DNA of 64,000 bases from Acinetobacter qingfengensis (GTDB taxonomy: Bacteria > Pseudomonadota > Gammaproteobacteria > Pseudomonadales > Moraxellaceae), in NCBI RefSeq assembly GCF_008693185.1, contig NZ_VXKN01000011.1, positions 62,001-126,000 on the forward strand, in the 5' to 3' direction. Shown here piece after piece: positions 45,094-54,051 of the stretch. How positions within the stretch are numbered: the stretch's first letter is position 1; each line of letters starts with the position of its first letter. Made by a program: the position numbers and the translations under genes. Under the pieces are notes generated by a model that was not told where the DNA came from, did not search any database, and saw only the letters and a list, made by a program, of their open reading frames with translations.

Positions 45094-45978
45094 ATGGACA
45101 GATTTTCTTGTATGCAGGTTTTCGTTAAAACAGTTGAATTAGGTTCTATTTCTGCCGCAGCAATAGAATTAGATATTTCATCACAAGTTGCAGGAAAACA
45201 AATTAAGTCGCTTGAGCAATTATTGGAAATAAAATTATTACATCGCACTACACGCCAGCAAAGTCTTACAGATGCGGGACGAATTTTTTACGAGAAAGCG
45301 AAATATATTCTGGCTGAAATGGAAGAAGCAGAAAATTTTTTAGCAGAAATCAAATCAACACCTAGAGGTAAGCTTCGCATCAGTGCACCGGTCACATTTG
45401 GAAATCATGTATTATCTCTTGTAATTGTTGAATTTTTAAAAAAATATCCAGAAGTTAATGTAGAGTTAATTTTGACAAATCGTAAGGTCGATTTAATTGA
45501 GGAAGGGTATGATATTGTATTTCGTTCTGGCGATTTACAGGACAGTGGTCTTATATCTCGTTTATTAGTACCTTATAAACTTGTATTATGTGCATCACCA
45601 GAATATATAAAATTCAATAAAAAATTAGCTAATCCCGAAGATTTAAAAAACCATGAATGTCTTGTGTTTACTCATTCAGCATTAAAAACACAATGGTCTT
45701 TTAAGAAAAATAATCAAATAACTTCTGTACTCATATCTGGAAAATATTGGACAAATAGTGGAGAGGCTCTTCGTATAGCAGCTATTGCCGGACAGGGCAT
45801 ACTTTTACAACCATACCAATTAGTTTCTGATGACCTTAACTCTGGTCGTTTAATTAGAATATTACCAGAGTATGAGCCTATAAATAGTTCAATGCATATT
45901 TTATATTCTCGTGATCGTAGAATGCCACCTAAATTAAAAAGCTTTATTGATTTTATTTTAATTAAATTTGGAATTTAG
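45094..45978 (+). CDS. LysR-family transcriptional regulator
   Basis: 294 residues. The N-terminal helix-turn-helix (MQVFVKTVELGSISAAAIELDIS, KQIKSLEQLLEIKLLHRTTRQQSLTDAG) has the HRTTRQ motif of the large DsdC/CrgA-like LysR group. An effector domain follows from about 90 (GKLRISAPVTFG, IVFRSGDLQDSGLISR). Proteins of this sub-group often control an adjacent oxidoreductase or hydrolase. Here the divergent alpha/beta hydrolase is the best candidate. The effector is unknown. Confidence 0.86.
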   Translation: MDRFSCMQVFVKTVELGSISAAAIELDISSQVAGKQIKSLEQLLEIKLLHRTTRQQSLTDAGRIFYEKAKYILAEMEEAENFLAEIKSTPRGKLRISAPVTFGNHVLSLVIVEFLKKYPEVNVELILTNRKVDLIEEGYDIVFRSGDLQDSGLISRLLVPYKLVLCASPEYIKFNKKLANPEDLKNHECLVFTHSALKTQWSFKKNNQITSVLISGKYWTNSGEALRIAAIAGQGILLQPYQLVSDDLNSGRLIRILPEYEPINSSMHILYSRDRRMPPKLKSFIDFILIKFGI

Positions 45979-46151
45979 ACTTTAAACATAATTCTTCAGA
46001 TTATTAGTTATAAAACTTTTTTATCTTCTGAAAATAATTTATTAAAAAATTGATTATGGTTAAATTTTAGGTGCTTACTTAAGCTGAAATTTTATTTTAA
46101 TTATTAATGAATAAAGAGAAAATTTTTTTCTCTTTATTCAATTTCTATTAT

Positions 46152-47240
46152 TTACTTTTCAACGGTTTGATCGAGTGGGGCTGCAGCTAGTTTAGGCAAG
46201 GTACGTTGCCACGCAGAACCATAACGAGTGTATTGTGCAGGTACTGGAATGGCTGTTTTAAGATCATCAGCTGCTGTACGTGCCCAAAATGGATCTTTTA
46301 ACATTTCACGACCAACAAAGATCATATCCGCACGACCATTTTGTAAAATTTCTTCCGCTTGGCGACCTGTTTCAATCAAACCGACCGCTCCAGTTAGAAT
46401 ATCTAAATTTTTACGTAATAACTCTGATGCTGGTACTTGATAATTCGGGTAAGTATTGACAGAAATCATTGCGATACCACCCGATGAACAGTCAATTAAA
46501 TCAATAGACTGTTCTTTCATCCATTTTCCATAAATAAGAAAATCTTCCGGAGTATTTCCACCTTCAACATAATCGGTTGAAGAAATTCGTAAGAATAAAG
46601 GACCTTGCCATTCACTACGAACAGCATCAATGACTTCTCTCACAATACGATAACGATTTTCATGGTTGCCGCCATACATATCGGTACGTTTATTAGCGAG
46701 AGGGGACAGAAACTCATTGAGTAAATAACCATGAGCACAATGGATTTCAATGATATCAAAACCTGCTTTTAATGCTCTTTGTGTAGCTAGACGAAAAGCT
46801 TCAACAACTTCTTTGATTTCTGCAATACTCATTTCATGTGGTACACGAGAGTCAGCAGTAAAAGGAATTGCTGATGGCGCAATAGAAGGTAAATCTATCC
46901 CCAGTTGACGGCCTGCATGACCCAATTGAGCACCAATTTTAGCTCCAAATCTATGAACAACATCAACTACACGAGATAAGCTTTTAATGTGACTATCATC
47001 CCATATTCCAATATCGCCCGGTCCAATAGGACCATTTGGTAATACGGAAGCTGTTTCAAGCATAATTAATCCTGTACCACCTAAAGCACGAGCACCATAA
47101 TGTACAAGATGAAAGTCTGTGGTATGTCCATCTGATGTCGCTGAGTGCATACACATAGGTGACATTGCAATTCGATTCTTAAATTCGACATTGCGGATCG
47201 TAATTGGTTGAAATAATAATGCTGACATATTTTCCATCAT
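46152..47240 (-). CDS. Old Yellow Enzyme, YqjM class (NADPH-dependent ene-reductase)
   Basis: 362 residues; ATG 47228 (MSALLFQP) is an equally good start. It resembles YqjM closely: the active-site cysteine in RIAMSPMCMHSA, Q in IGAQLGHAGRQ, the histidines in EIHCAHGYLLNEFLSPL (HAAHGYL in YqjM), VDLIDCSSG-type LIDCSSGGI, and NGRADMIFVGREML. It binds FMN and reduces activated C=C bonds of enones or maleimides, often in response to electrophile stress. It is divergent from an HxlR regulator, the common arrangement for electrophile-sensing OYE genes. Confidence 0.9.
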   Translation of the reverse strand: MMENMSALLFQPITIRNVEFKNRIAMSPMCMHSATSDGHTTDFHLVHYGARALGGTGLIMLETASVLPNGPIGPGDIGIWDDSHIKSLSRVVDVVHRFGAKIGAQLGHAGRQLGIDLPSIAPSAIPFTADSRVPHEMSIAEIKEVVEAFRLATQRALKAGFDIIEIHCAHGYLLNEFLSPLANKRTDMYGGNHENRYRIVREVIDAVRSEWQGPLFLRISSTDYVEGGNTPEDFLIYGKWMKEQSIDLIDCSSGGIAMISVNTYPNYQVPASELLRKNLDILTGAVGLIETGRQAEEILQNGRADMIFVGREMLKDPFWARTAADDLKTAIPVPAQYTRYGSAWQRTLPKLAAAPLDQTVEK

Positions 47241-47279
47241 TGGTTATCTTCGATGGATTAATGATACATACTGATTAAA

Positions 47280-47293
47280 AGTGTTTATACACT
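47280..47293. promoter_or_regulatory. Candidate HxlR operator
   Basis: AGTGTTTATACACT is a 5-4-5 palindrome in the 94-bp space between the ene-reductase and HxlR genes. HxlR regulators bind such short dyads in divergent promoters. Assignment is by position and symmetry only. Confidence 0.4.
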
Positions 47294-47334
47294 AAAAAAA
47301 TTCATATACTTACTAAAAGGTAACTGTAATTCTT

Positions 47335-47730
47335 ATGAAGAAACTTCGTAATTATGATTCTGCTCCAGGTTGTTCAATGGAAGCAGCATTGCATATTCTT
47401 GGTGGCAAATGGAAAGGTGTAATTGTATTTCATCTTTTAAAGGATGGGACTTTGCGCTTTAGTGAGTTACAACGCCATCTTGTAGGTATTAATCAAAGAT
47501 TATTAACTAAACAATTACGTGAACTTGAAGAGGATGGATTGGTTATACGACATGTATATCCTGTTGTTCCTCCAAAAGTTGAGTATTCATTAAGTGAAGA
47601 AGGTAAAGAATTACAGCATTTAATTATTGAATTAAGCCTTTGGGGAAGAAAATGGTTGGAAAAAAGAGAAATGAAGACTGCTGTAGAAGAAGATTTAGAT
47701 GTACTCAAAAATCTTTTGAAAAAGCAATAA
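47335..47730 (+). CDS. HxlR-family transcriptional regulator
   Basis: 131 residues. The HxlR signature is C-x-x-x-x-x-x-L-x-x-x-GGKW: GCSMEAALHILGGKWKGVIVFHLL. A winged helix follows (LRFSELQRHLVGINQRLLTKQLRELEEDGLV, PPKVEYSLSEEGKEL). The N-terminal cysteine in GCS is the residue used by HxlR proteins such as HypR/QorR/NemR-like regulators to sense electrophiles or oxidants; this is family knowledge. It is divergent from the ene-reductase gene, its probable target. Confidence 0.88.
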   Translation: MKKLRNYDSAPGCSMEAALHILGGKWKGVIVFHLLKDGTLRFSELQRHLVGINQRLLTKQLRELEEDGLVIRHVYPVVPPKVEYSLSEEGKELQHLIIELSLWGRKWLEKREMKTAVEEDLDVLKNLLKKQ

Positions 47731-48017
47731 ATATCAGAAAAATTTGGTCTTTCTATCCATCAATGGTTGGTGATTATTGATATTTTAAGAAGAAATATTT
47801 GAATTAAATATATATTTAATGATTTTTTATGGTTAATAAATATATATTTTAGAAATTAGCTTCTATTTTCAGAATGAAAAAAAATTACAATAAATTGATC
47901 TTTATAATAATTTTATTAATTACATTGATATTTATCTGTCAATTAATTTTTATTAAGGTATTCATAAATGATAATAAATGGAATGATGCTATAAATTTAT
48001 GACAAAGGACAGTCAAT

Positions 48018-49259
48018 ATGGAAAGTAGTGTCAATGCAGATAAAAAAACATCGCCAATTACGGTGTTTTTATGTTTTGTGATTGCAGTAATCGAAGGTTT
48101 AGATTTACAGGCAGCCGGGATTGCAGCCTCAGGGATAAAAGAATATTTTTCTCTAACACCTGAACAGTTAGGTATTTTTTTTAGTACAGGAATTTTAGGG
48201 TTATTGCCGGGTACATTATTTGGAGGACGATATGCTGATAAAGTAGGGAGAAAAAAAGTCCTCATCTGGTCAGTTGCAACTTTTGCAGTGTTTACATTAA
48301 TGACAGCTTGGGTGAATTCATTTTATACATTACTTCTGGTTCGTTTTTTAGCTGGTGTAGGTATGGGAGCTGCTTTGCCTAATTTAATTACTTTAGCTTC
48401 CGAAGCAACAACTGAAAATAATCGTGGTCGTGCAGTTGGACTCATGTACTGTGGCTTACCTGTTGGAGCAATTTTATTGTCATTTTGGGCTGCTTATGAC
48501 CCAACAGGGAGTTGGAAGTCTATTTTCTATATCGGTGGAATTTTACCTCTATTAGTTATTCCCCTAATGATTTATTTATTGCCTGAATCAAAAGAATACT
48601 TACAAGCTGTAAAAAATAAAGCTGAACATAATATTGCAGAAACAAGTTTTAAGGATATTTTGAGTGGGCAATACATAGGTCGAACCATATTGTTATGGAT
48701 TAGTTATTTTTTTACCCTCATGGTGGTATACATCATGTTGAGCTGGTTACCATCTTTGTTTATGGGATTAGGTTTCTCACGTCAACAGGGCAGTATGGCC
48801 CAAGTATTCTTTATGATCGGTGCATTCTTCGGTACAATTATTTTGGGTATGCTGATTGATCGCTGGAATAAAGTATTGGTGATCATCTTAATGTATATTG
48901 GTATTCTGGTCGGATTACTGAGTTTAAATAATGCGAGTACATTAACTGAAATTTATATTGCAGCGACGATTACCGGAACATTCACTATTGGTGGACAAGG
49001 CGTCCTCTATGCTTACGGAAGTTTTGTATATCCAACAAATTTACGCGGTACTGGTGTTGGGGCAGCTTCAGCGGTTGGGCGAGCAGGAGCAATGGTTGGT
49101 CCGACAGTAGCTGGATTTATTGTTGCTTCTGGTGCAGGTGCATCAGGTGTATTTACTGCTGCGATTCCTGGAATTCTGCTATCCGCGATCATCATGGTTC
49201 TTTTATCAAAGAAATTAGAATCTTCAAAGAAAGTAGAGATCAATCAACAAGCTGCTTAA
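48018..49259 (+). CDS. MhpT-like MFS transporter (aromatic acid:H+ symporter family)
   Basis: 413 residues with about 12 helices. It matches MhpT of E. coli in several places: IEGLDLQAAGIAASGI, STGILGLLPGTLFGGRYADKVGRKK, LPNLITLASEAT, VGLMYCGLPVGA, and GGQGVLYAYG. MhpT imports 3-(3-hydroxyphenyl)propionate. Here, beside hca and mhp genes and with no mhpA, the substrate is more likely phenylpropionate or cinnamate; that is inference. A terminator follows the gene. Then come a LysR gene and an OprD-type porin, the likely outer-membrane entry. Confidence 0.85.
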   Translation: MESSVNADKKTSPITVFLCFVIAVIEGLDLQAAGIAASGIKEYFSLTPEQLGIFFSTGILGLLPGTLFGGRYADKVGRKKVLIWSVATFAVFTLMTAWVNSFYTLLLVRFLAGVGMGAALPNLITLASEATTENNRGRAVGLMYCGLPVGAILLSFWAAYDPTGSWKSIFYIGGILPLLVIPLMIYLLPESKEYLQAVKNKAEHNIAETSFKDILSGQYIGRTILLWISYFFTLMVVYIMLSWLPSLFMGLGFSRQQGSMAQVFFMIGAFFGTIILGMLIDRWNKVLVIILMYIGILVGLLSLNNASTLTEIYIAATITGTFTIGGQGVLYAYGSFVYPTNLRGTGVGAASAVGRAGAMVGPTVAGFIVASGAGASGVFTAAIPGILLSAIIMVLLSKKLESSKKVEINQQAA

Positions 49260-49270
49260 TGCATGAAAAG

Positions 49271-49305
49271 AAAACCATTTTAGTTATGCTAAAGTGGTTT
49301 TTTTA
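49271..49305 (+). terminator. Rho-independent terminator after the MhpT-like gene
   Basis: AAAACCATTTTAG and CTAAAGTGGTTTT pair (one mismatch) around a 5-base loop and are followed by a T-run. Confidence 0.75.
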
Positions 49306-49462
49306 CTTTTTTAAACTTATTTTTATATAAAAATCATGCAAATTAATTCGGATAGAAATAGTTTTTTAAACAATGTTATATTGATTTCAATGTAGGGAAA
49401 GAATAGCTACAGGAAGCTATTGATCTATCTTTTAAGGAACATTTAAAGTCAAGGAAGGACTT

Positions 49463-50350
49463 ATGCTCGCGTTAAGACATCTCAAATATTTTGTCACAAT
49501 AACTGAAGAAGCCAGTTTCGTATCTGCCGCTAAAAAATTAAATACTGTCCAATCTTCGTTAAGTCAACAAATGAAAGATTTAGAAGATTTTATTGGTGTA
49601 GATCTGTTCGAACGAGGAAGTCGGGTAATTTCTTTGACCAAAGCAGGAGAAGTTTTTTTGATTGAAGCCAAAAAAACTTTAATTGAAGCAGAAAAAGCAC
49701 AAAATTTAGCATTAAAATTAAAAACTAAAATTAGCGAAATTAAAATAGGTATCCTGATTGGTGCAGAAGTAAAAATTCCGCACATTATTTTAGATGCAAT
49801 TAACGTAAATAGTACAACTGTTAAAGTGGAAATTATTAGTGAAATGGGGCCTAGCTTAATCTCTAAGTTAGAGAAAGGTGAAATTGATTTAGCATTTACC
49901 CGATGTAATATTAATAATGAAGAAATCAGTAGTTATGAATGTTTAGAGGAAGATTTAGTGATCGTCCTCCCTAAGAATCATGAACTGAATAAATATTCAC
50001 ATATTCCCATAAAAGCATTAAATGGACTAGATTTTATTATGCCATCTGCTGAATATGCACCTGAGTTGCGATCAAAGATCATGAAAATTATGCACGATCA
50101 TCACATTGCAGTAAATGTAACATGCGAAACAGAAAATGCTTTTGTTACGATGAGTTATGTAAGTATGGGTATGGGATTAACAATTTTACCTGACTATATT
50201 TATTCTATCGCAACCAGTGATGTCATTATTAAAAAGTTTCTTAGAATAGAACCCAAAGTAAAACTATTTTTAAATTATAAAAATTCAAGTAATCCAGCAC
50301 TGGAAATATTATTATCGTTAATCCCTAAAAAACAAAAAGTATTACTTTGA
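49463..50350 (+). CDS. LysR-family regulator, HcaR-like
   Basis: 295 residues. The start MLALRHLKYFVTITEEASFVSAAKKLNTVQSSLSQQMKDLEDFIGVDLFER is the CatM/BenM/HcaR sub-group helix-turn-helix. The effector domain runs from about 92 (IKIGILIGAEVKIPHIIL). It lies between the MhpT-like transporter and the porin, so it likely controls uptake. It is similar to, but clearly different from, the LysR at 52976. RBS AAGGAAGGAC precedes ATG 49463. Confidence 0.86.
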   Translation: MLALRHLKYFVTITEEASFVSAAKKLNTVQSSLSQQMKDLEDFIGVDLFERGSRVISLTKAGEVFLIEAKKTLIEAEKAQNLALKLKTKISEIKIGILIGAEVKIPHIILDAINVNSTTVKVEIISEMGPSLISKLEKGEIDLAFTRCNINNEEISSYECLEEDLVIVLPKNHELNKYSHIPIKALNGLDFIMPSAEYAPELRSKIMKIMHDHHIAVNVTCETENAFVTMSYVSMGMGLTILPDYIYSIATSDVIIKKFLRIEPKVKLFLNYKNSSNPALEILLSLIPKKQKVLL

Positions 50351-50460
50351 AATTAAAATATCAAATTTATTTTTAAATCAATTAATGCAATATACCCTTT
50401 AAGAATAAATAATATCTCAAAGGGTAGTTCTATTTTGGAATTAAATGAAATAAAAGAATT

Positions 50461-51717
50461 TTATTTAAACTTCCATGTATAATCTATGTTTATACGTGTT
50501 TCATTCGCAGGTTTAAATGAAGCATTTTGAGCAAAATTATTGTCATAATGAGCATATCTTCCACGTAGTCCTAAACCTTTTAATCGGCCAGTTTGTACAG
50601 TATATTGCAGATCAAAATCTAAAGAATCTTCTTTTAAGTGATTACCTCCTAAATGTGGTAGGTGAATATTTTTTCCCTTTGTATATCGAGTCATGAATTT
50701 AAGGCCGGGAATATAATTTTTAAAATCATAATCATAACGAACACTGTAGACTCGCTCATTAGGATTTAAGAAATCAGTACTCCAGCCATCAATAAAAATT
50801 AATACTTCACCGCCAGAAAGATAAGGGTGTGCTGTATCGCCATAGTTTTGCATGGTACTCAAGGTGAGGGTATGATTCTGGTGGTTCAAACCCAAATTTG
50901 CAGTGATTAAAGAATTATCTATTTTTCCAGCTTTTGCTTCCCCATTGTCACGACTATTCCATAACCTTAAATCCGTAATCAATTGTGTATCATCTTTAAT
51001 TGCATAAGTATTTTTAAAATTTATAGCAGCCTGATTATATAAATCTTTTGCTATACCGTAATAAATACCTGCTTGTGTTTTGGGGGATAAATTATACTTT
51101 GCACCTAACATTGAAAAATGATCAGTTTTAGCGGATTGAAATCGACCATTAAAACCAATATTAGATAAATCTTCATTATTCGTAGAGTCACGATGATTGA
51201 CTTGATCAATATAAGCTGCTGTTAGTTCTAAATTTTTAACATCTGTCGATTGAATGATTGCACCACGAAAAGTTTGTGGTAATAATCTTGATGGAGAACT
51301 AAAAATAACTGGAGTCCACGGCTGTATTGTTCCAACTTTTAATTCCGTATTTTTATATTTCATTTTCCCGGTTAGGCCAATTTCACTGGCAGTATCAGCA
51401 CGTTCTCTCGTCACCGCATCTGTAGTAAGCAAGCCGCTGCCAAGATATTTTGAATCCCCTTGTAATTTGACTGAAGTTAATGTTTGCATATCTAAGCCAA
51501 AACCAACTTTTCCGGGAGTATATCCTGAATTGATTTTAAATATAAAACCTTGTGCCCAGTCTTTTGATCCTGCAATGGGTTTAAAATCAGTAAAATCACG
51601 ATTCAGATAATAATTTCTGGTGGTCAAACTCATTGATAAATCATCAATAAATGGGTTGGCGAAAGTTTGAATAGATAATAGTGAACTCATGGCTAAAAAT
51701 AAATGTGCCTTTTTCAT
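50461..51717 (-). CDS. OprD-family outer-membrane porin
   Basis: 418 residues from ATG 51717 (MKKAHLFLAMSSLL), which has AAGGAAG upstream; a start at 51744 would put extra residues before the signal peptide. The signal peptide likely cuts after TFA. The mature start NPFIDDLSMSLTTRNYYLNRDF has the RNYY motif of OprD family porins. The rest is alternating strands ending in aromatic YTWKFK, a beta-barrel end. It is a substrate-selective channel, probably for phenylpropionate-type acids given its neighbours. It is convergent with the LysR gene at 49463. Confidence 0.87.
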   Translation of the reverse strand: MKKAHLFLAMSSLLSIQTFANPFIDDLSMSLTTRNYYLNRDFTDFKPIAGSKDWAQGFIFKINSGYTPGKVGFGLDMQTLTSVKLQGDSKYLGSGLLTTDAVTRERADTASEIGLTGKMKYKNTELKVGTIQPWTPVIFSSPSRLLPQTFRGAIIQSTDVKNLELTAAYIDQVNHRDSTNNEDLSNIGFNGRFQSAKTDHFSMLGAKYNLSPKTQAGIYYGIAKDLYNQAAINFKNTYAIKDDTQLITDLRLWNSRDNGEAKAGKIDNSLITANLGLNHQNHTLTLSTMQNYGDTAHPYLSGGEVLIFIDGWSTDFLNPNERVYSVRYDYDFKNYIPGLKFMTRYTKGKNIHLPHLGGNHLKEDSLDFDLQYTVQTGRLKGLGLRGRYAHYDNNFAQNASFKPANETRINIDYTWKFK

Positions 51718-51912
51718 GGGTACTTCCTTGTAGATAAATTCCATTTTACACTTATGATTATAATTTTGTTTTATGATTATTCTAATTCAAAAAAAAGATT
51801 TATGATTATATAAAGCCTATAAGATTAAAAAAACAAAATACTTTAATTAAAAATGGAACAATTAAATAAATAATGTTCCATTTAATTTTTTACCTGATAT
51901 TTTAATTAAAAA

Positions 51913-52773
51913 CTAGTTTATAATATTTCTCTTTAAAAAATTACAGATTAAAATATTAAACTCATCGGCTTTTTCAACTTGTGACCAGTGTCCGCAATGA
52001 TTAAAAATGTGTGCATTTGAGTTAGGTACTGTATTCAGTATGTCCCAAGTACGACTTACCGGAATAACGACATCTTGTACACCATGAATTAAAAGTACGG
52101 GAATCGTGATCTCTTTCATTTTTTCAAAATCAAGTGGAAACTCGAAACGATCACGATCACGTGCACCAACTACTTCAAAAATACGGTCTGAAGCACAATC
52201 ATTTTCTGCCGCAGCCAAACGAACCTTGACCAGTTCATCTGTGACCAAAGATTTATCTACGACAAACATTTCAAGAGTTTTTCGGATACCTTCAAGTGAT
52301 AAATCAGGATTTGAATGCTGTTTCAATGCAGCCGTTTGTTTGGCACCACCCGTACCCATTGAAACAATACCTAAAAGACGTTCGGGATAGTCTATGGCCA
52401 TTTGAAATGCTAACCACCCACCCAGAGAGTTACCGATCACCCATGTCTTTTCAATACCTTTGGCATCTAAAAAGCGGATGGCGTGATCTACCCATTGCCG
52501 GATACCGTATTCTGTGTTTTCAGCAACAATAGTCTGTCCATAGCCAATTGAATCAATCGCATAACAATGTCCAACCTGACTAATTTGCTCTAGGTTAAGC
52601 CACCAGTTTGCTGCTGCTGAAACGCCTGTTCCTGAACCATGCAAAAACAGTAAAGGTGTACCATCACCAAGCTCATGGTAATGGGTTAATTCACCGGAAG
52701 CAGTTTCAATCCATTGGTCTTCCAGACCAAAGAACGAATCTGTTTTATAGTCAGGTATTTCCATTGCGCACAT
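51913..52773 (-). CDS. mhpC: Meta-cleavage product hydrolase, MhpC-like
   Basis: 286 residues. The oxyanion loop is in LLFLHGSGTGVSAAANWW, the catalytic serine in VIGNSLGGWLAFQMA, the aspartate in LLIHGVQDVVIPV and the histidine in FNHCGHWSQVEKADEF. This is the signature of C-C hydrolases that cleave the ring-fission product of 2,3-dihydroxyphenylpropionate to 2-hydroxypentadienoate and succinate. It lies on the opposite strand from the main hca-mhp operon. It is the only step of the pathway not in that operon and shares its strand with the HcaR-like gene upstream. Confidence 0.88.
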   Translation of the reverse strand: MCAMEIPDYKTDSFFGLEDQWIETASGELTHYHELGDGTPLLFLHGSGTGVSAAANWWLNLEQISQVGHCYAIDSIGYGQTIVAENTEYGIRQWVDHAIRFLDAKGIEKTWVIGNSLGGWLAFQMAIDYPERLLGIVSMGTGGAKQTAALKQHSNPDLSLEGIRKTLEMFVVDKSLVTDELVKVRLAAAENDCASDRIFEVVGARDRDRFEFPLDFEKMKEITIPVLLIHGVQDVVIPVSRTWDILNTVPNSNAHIFNHCGHWSQVEKADEFNILICNFLKRNIIN

Positions 52774-52868
52774 AAATAATCCTTTTCATTTTGAAAAACA
52801 TTTTTAATAGATTTAAATGATTTAAAAATCATTAAATCTTATTTTTGAATGGTTTAATGATCATCGTG

Positions 52869-52897
52869 TTAAACCATCACGTTTAATGATGGTTTAA
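52869..52897. terminator. Inverted repeat between the HcaR-like and mhpC genes
   Basis: TTAAACCATCA and TGATGGTTTAA pair perfectly over 11 bp with a 7-base loop. Further GGTTTAA/TTAAACC and AATGATT/AATCATT dyads lie just beside it. It could end the HcaR-like transcript or act as an operator before mhpC; there is no T-run. Confidence 0.4.
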
Positions 52898-52975
52898 ATT
52901 GAATATATTGACTAATACAAATTTTAAGAAATTTAATCTATTTTAAATATCAATACAAAGTTCTGAGACAAAGGA

Positions 52976-53866
52976 TTAAATTTTAATTTTCCGTGCGACT
53001 TGGTTGAGAAATTTTTGAATATTAGCTTGATTATTGTGCTTATGATAACAAGCGAATAGATTTAGCAAAGGCAGCTCCTCACCCAGTTCTTTTACAACAA
53101 TTGCGTTATTATTTTTGACAATCGGTAAAACATAACTTGGCAAAATAGCACATCCCAATCCCATACTGACTGAATTAATGTTAAAGATAATATTTTCTGC
53201 AACCTGTATATAGTTGACAGTCACTTGATGCGTATTGAAAAAATCTTTAATAGAGTGATGTAGTGTTGGTGCATAATTTTCATCGGGAATAATCAACGAT
53301 ATACCTTCTAAAGATTTTGCGGTAATTTTGGGTGATTTATTCAGCGAGTGAGATTTTGGCAAAAGAAACACCATTTCTTCTCTTAAAATCAATTGGCTTT
53401 GAATGGAATCAGATTGAATATTCTCTCTAACCAGTGCAATATCAATGTCCGCATTAATCAATGCTTCTCTTTGTTTATTTGCGCACATACTTTGTAAAAA
53501 TAATTTTAAATCAGGGTTTTCAAAGCGTAAAGTCGGCAAAACATAAGGAAAAATTTTACTCTCTGCAACTGGAACAAAACCGATTTTAAGCAAATTTTTT
53601 TCTTCTTTTGCTACCATACGTGTTTTTGCTACCATATTTTCAACTTGATTTAAAATAGCTTGAGCGTATGGCAGAAATGAAATACCTTCATGTGTTAATT
53701 CAACTTTTCTTTTGGTTCTGTGAAAAAGATTAAAGCCTAATTTATCTTCCAGATCCTTAATTTGCTGACTTAAAGAGGGTTGTGCTGTATACAGACGTTG
53801 TGCTGCCCGACTAAAATTAAGTTCTTCTGCTACTGTAATAAAATAGCGAAGGCGGCGTAATTCCAT
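52976..53866 (-). CDS. hcaR: LysR-family regulator, HcaR-like
   Basis: 296 residues. The start MELRRLRYFITVAEELNFSRAAQRLYTAQPSLSQQIKDLEDKLGFNLFHRTKRKVELT and KIGFVPVAESKIFPYVLP resemble HcaR of E. coli (KRKVALT, IGFVPSAEVNLLPKVLP). HcaR activates the phenylpropionate dioxygenase genes with phenylpropionate or cinnamate as inducer. It is divergent from hcaE across about 185 bp with two dyads, and is the probable main activator of the operon. The sub-group also holds CatM/BenM, so the effector is inferred. Confidence 0.85.
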   Translation of the reverse strand: MELRRLRYFITVAEELNFSRAAQRLYTAQPSLSQQIKDLEDKLGFNLFHRTKRKVELTHEGISFLPYAQAILNQVENMVAKTRMVAKEEKNLLKIGFVPVAESKIFPYVLPTLRFENPDLKLFLQSMCANKQREALINADIDIALVRENIQSDSIQSQLILREEMVFLLPKSHSLNKSPKITAKSLEGISLIIPDENYAPTLHHSIKDFFNTHQVTVNYIQVAENIIFNINSVSMGLGCAILPSYVLPIVKNNNAIVVKELGEELPLLNLFACYHKHNNQANIQKFLNQVARKIKI

Positions 53867-53882
53867 TTTTAATCACCTTAAT

Positions 53883-53939
53883 TATCTATCCATAGATATA
53901 TAAAGAGCATAAGTAAGTTTTTCCCTAAAAGCTATAGGG
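53883..53939. promoter_or_regulatory. Candidate LysR binding sites in the hcaR-hcaE space
   Basis: TATCTATCCATAGATA (53883-53898) is a perfect 7-2-7 palindrome, 17 bp before the hcaR-like start. CCCTAAAAGCTATAGGG (53923-53939) is a 5-7-5 dyad. Both fit the T-N11-A type of LysR sites. They lie about 110-170 bp upstream of the hcaE start, suitable for activation of hcaE and autoregulation. Confidence 0.5.
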
Positions 53940-54051
53940 TTTTAATTGGCATCGTGTATAGATGAATATAAAAAATATATTTCACTTGGGCAGACCTTAA
54001 ATCCATAGTATCAAAAATGATGTGTCATGCTTTGAAACTATGGAGTAGGTT

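Noticed and set aside
47939-48265. 108-codon minus-strand frame
   Set aside because: It is antisense to the start of the MhpT-like gene and shows no protein family character.
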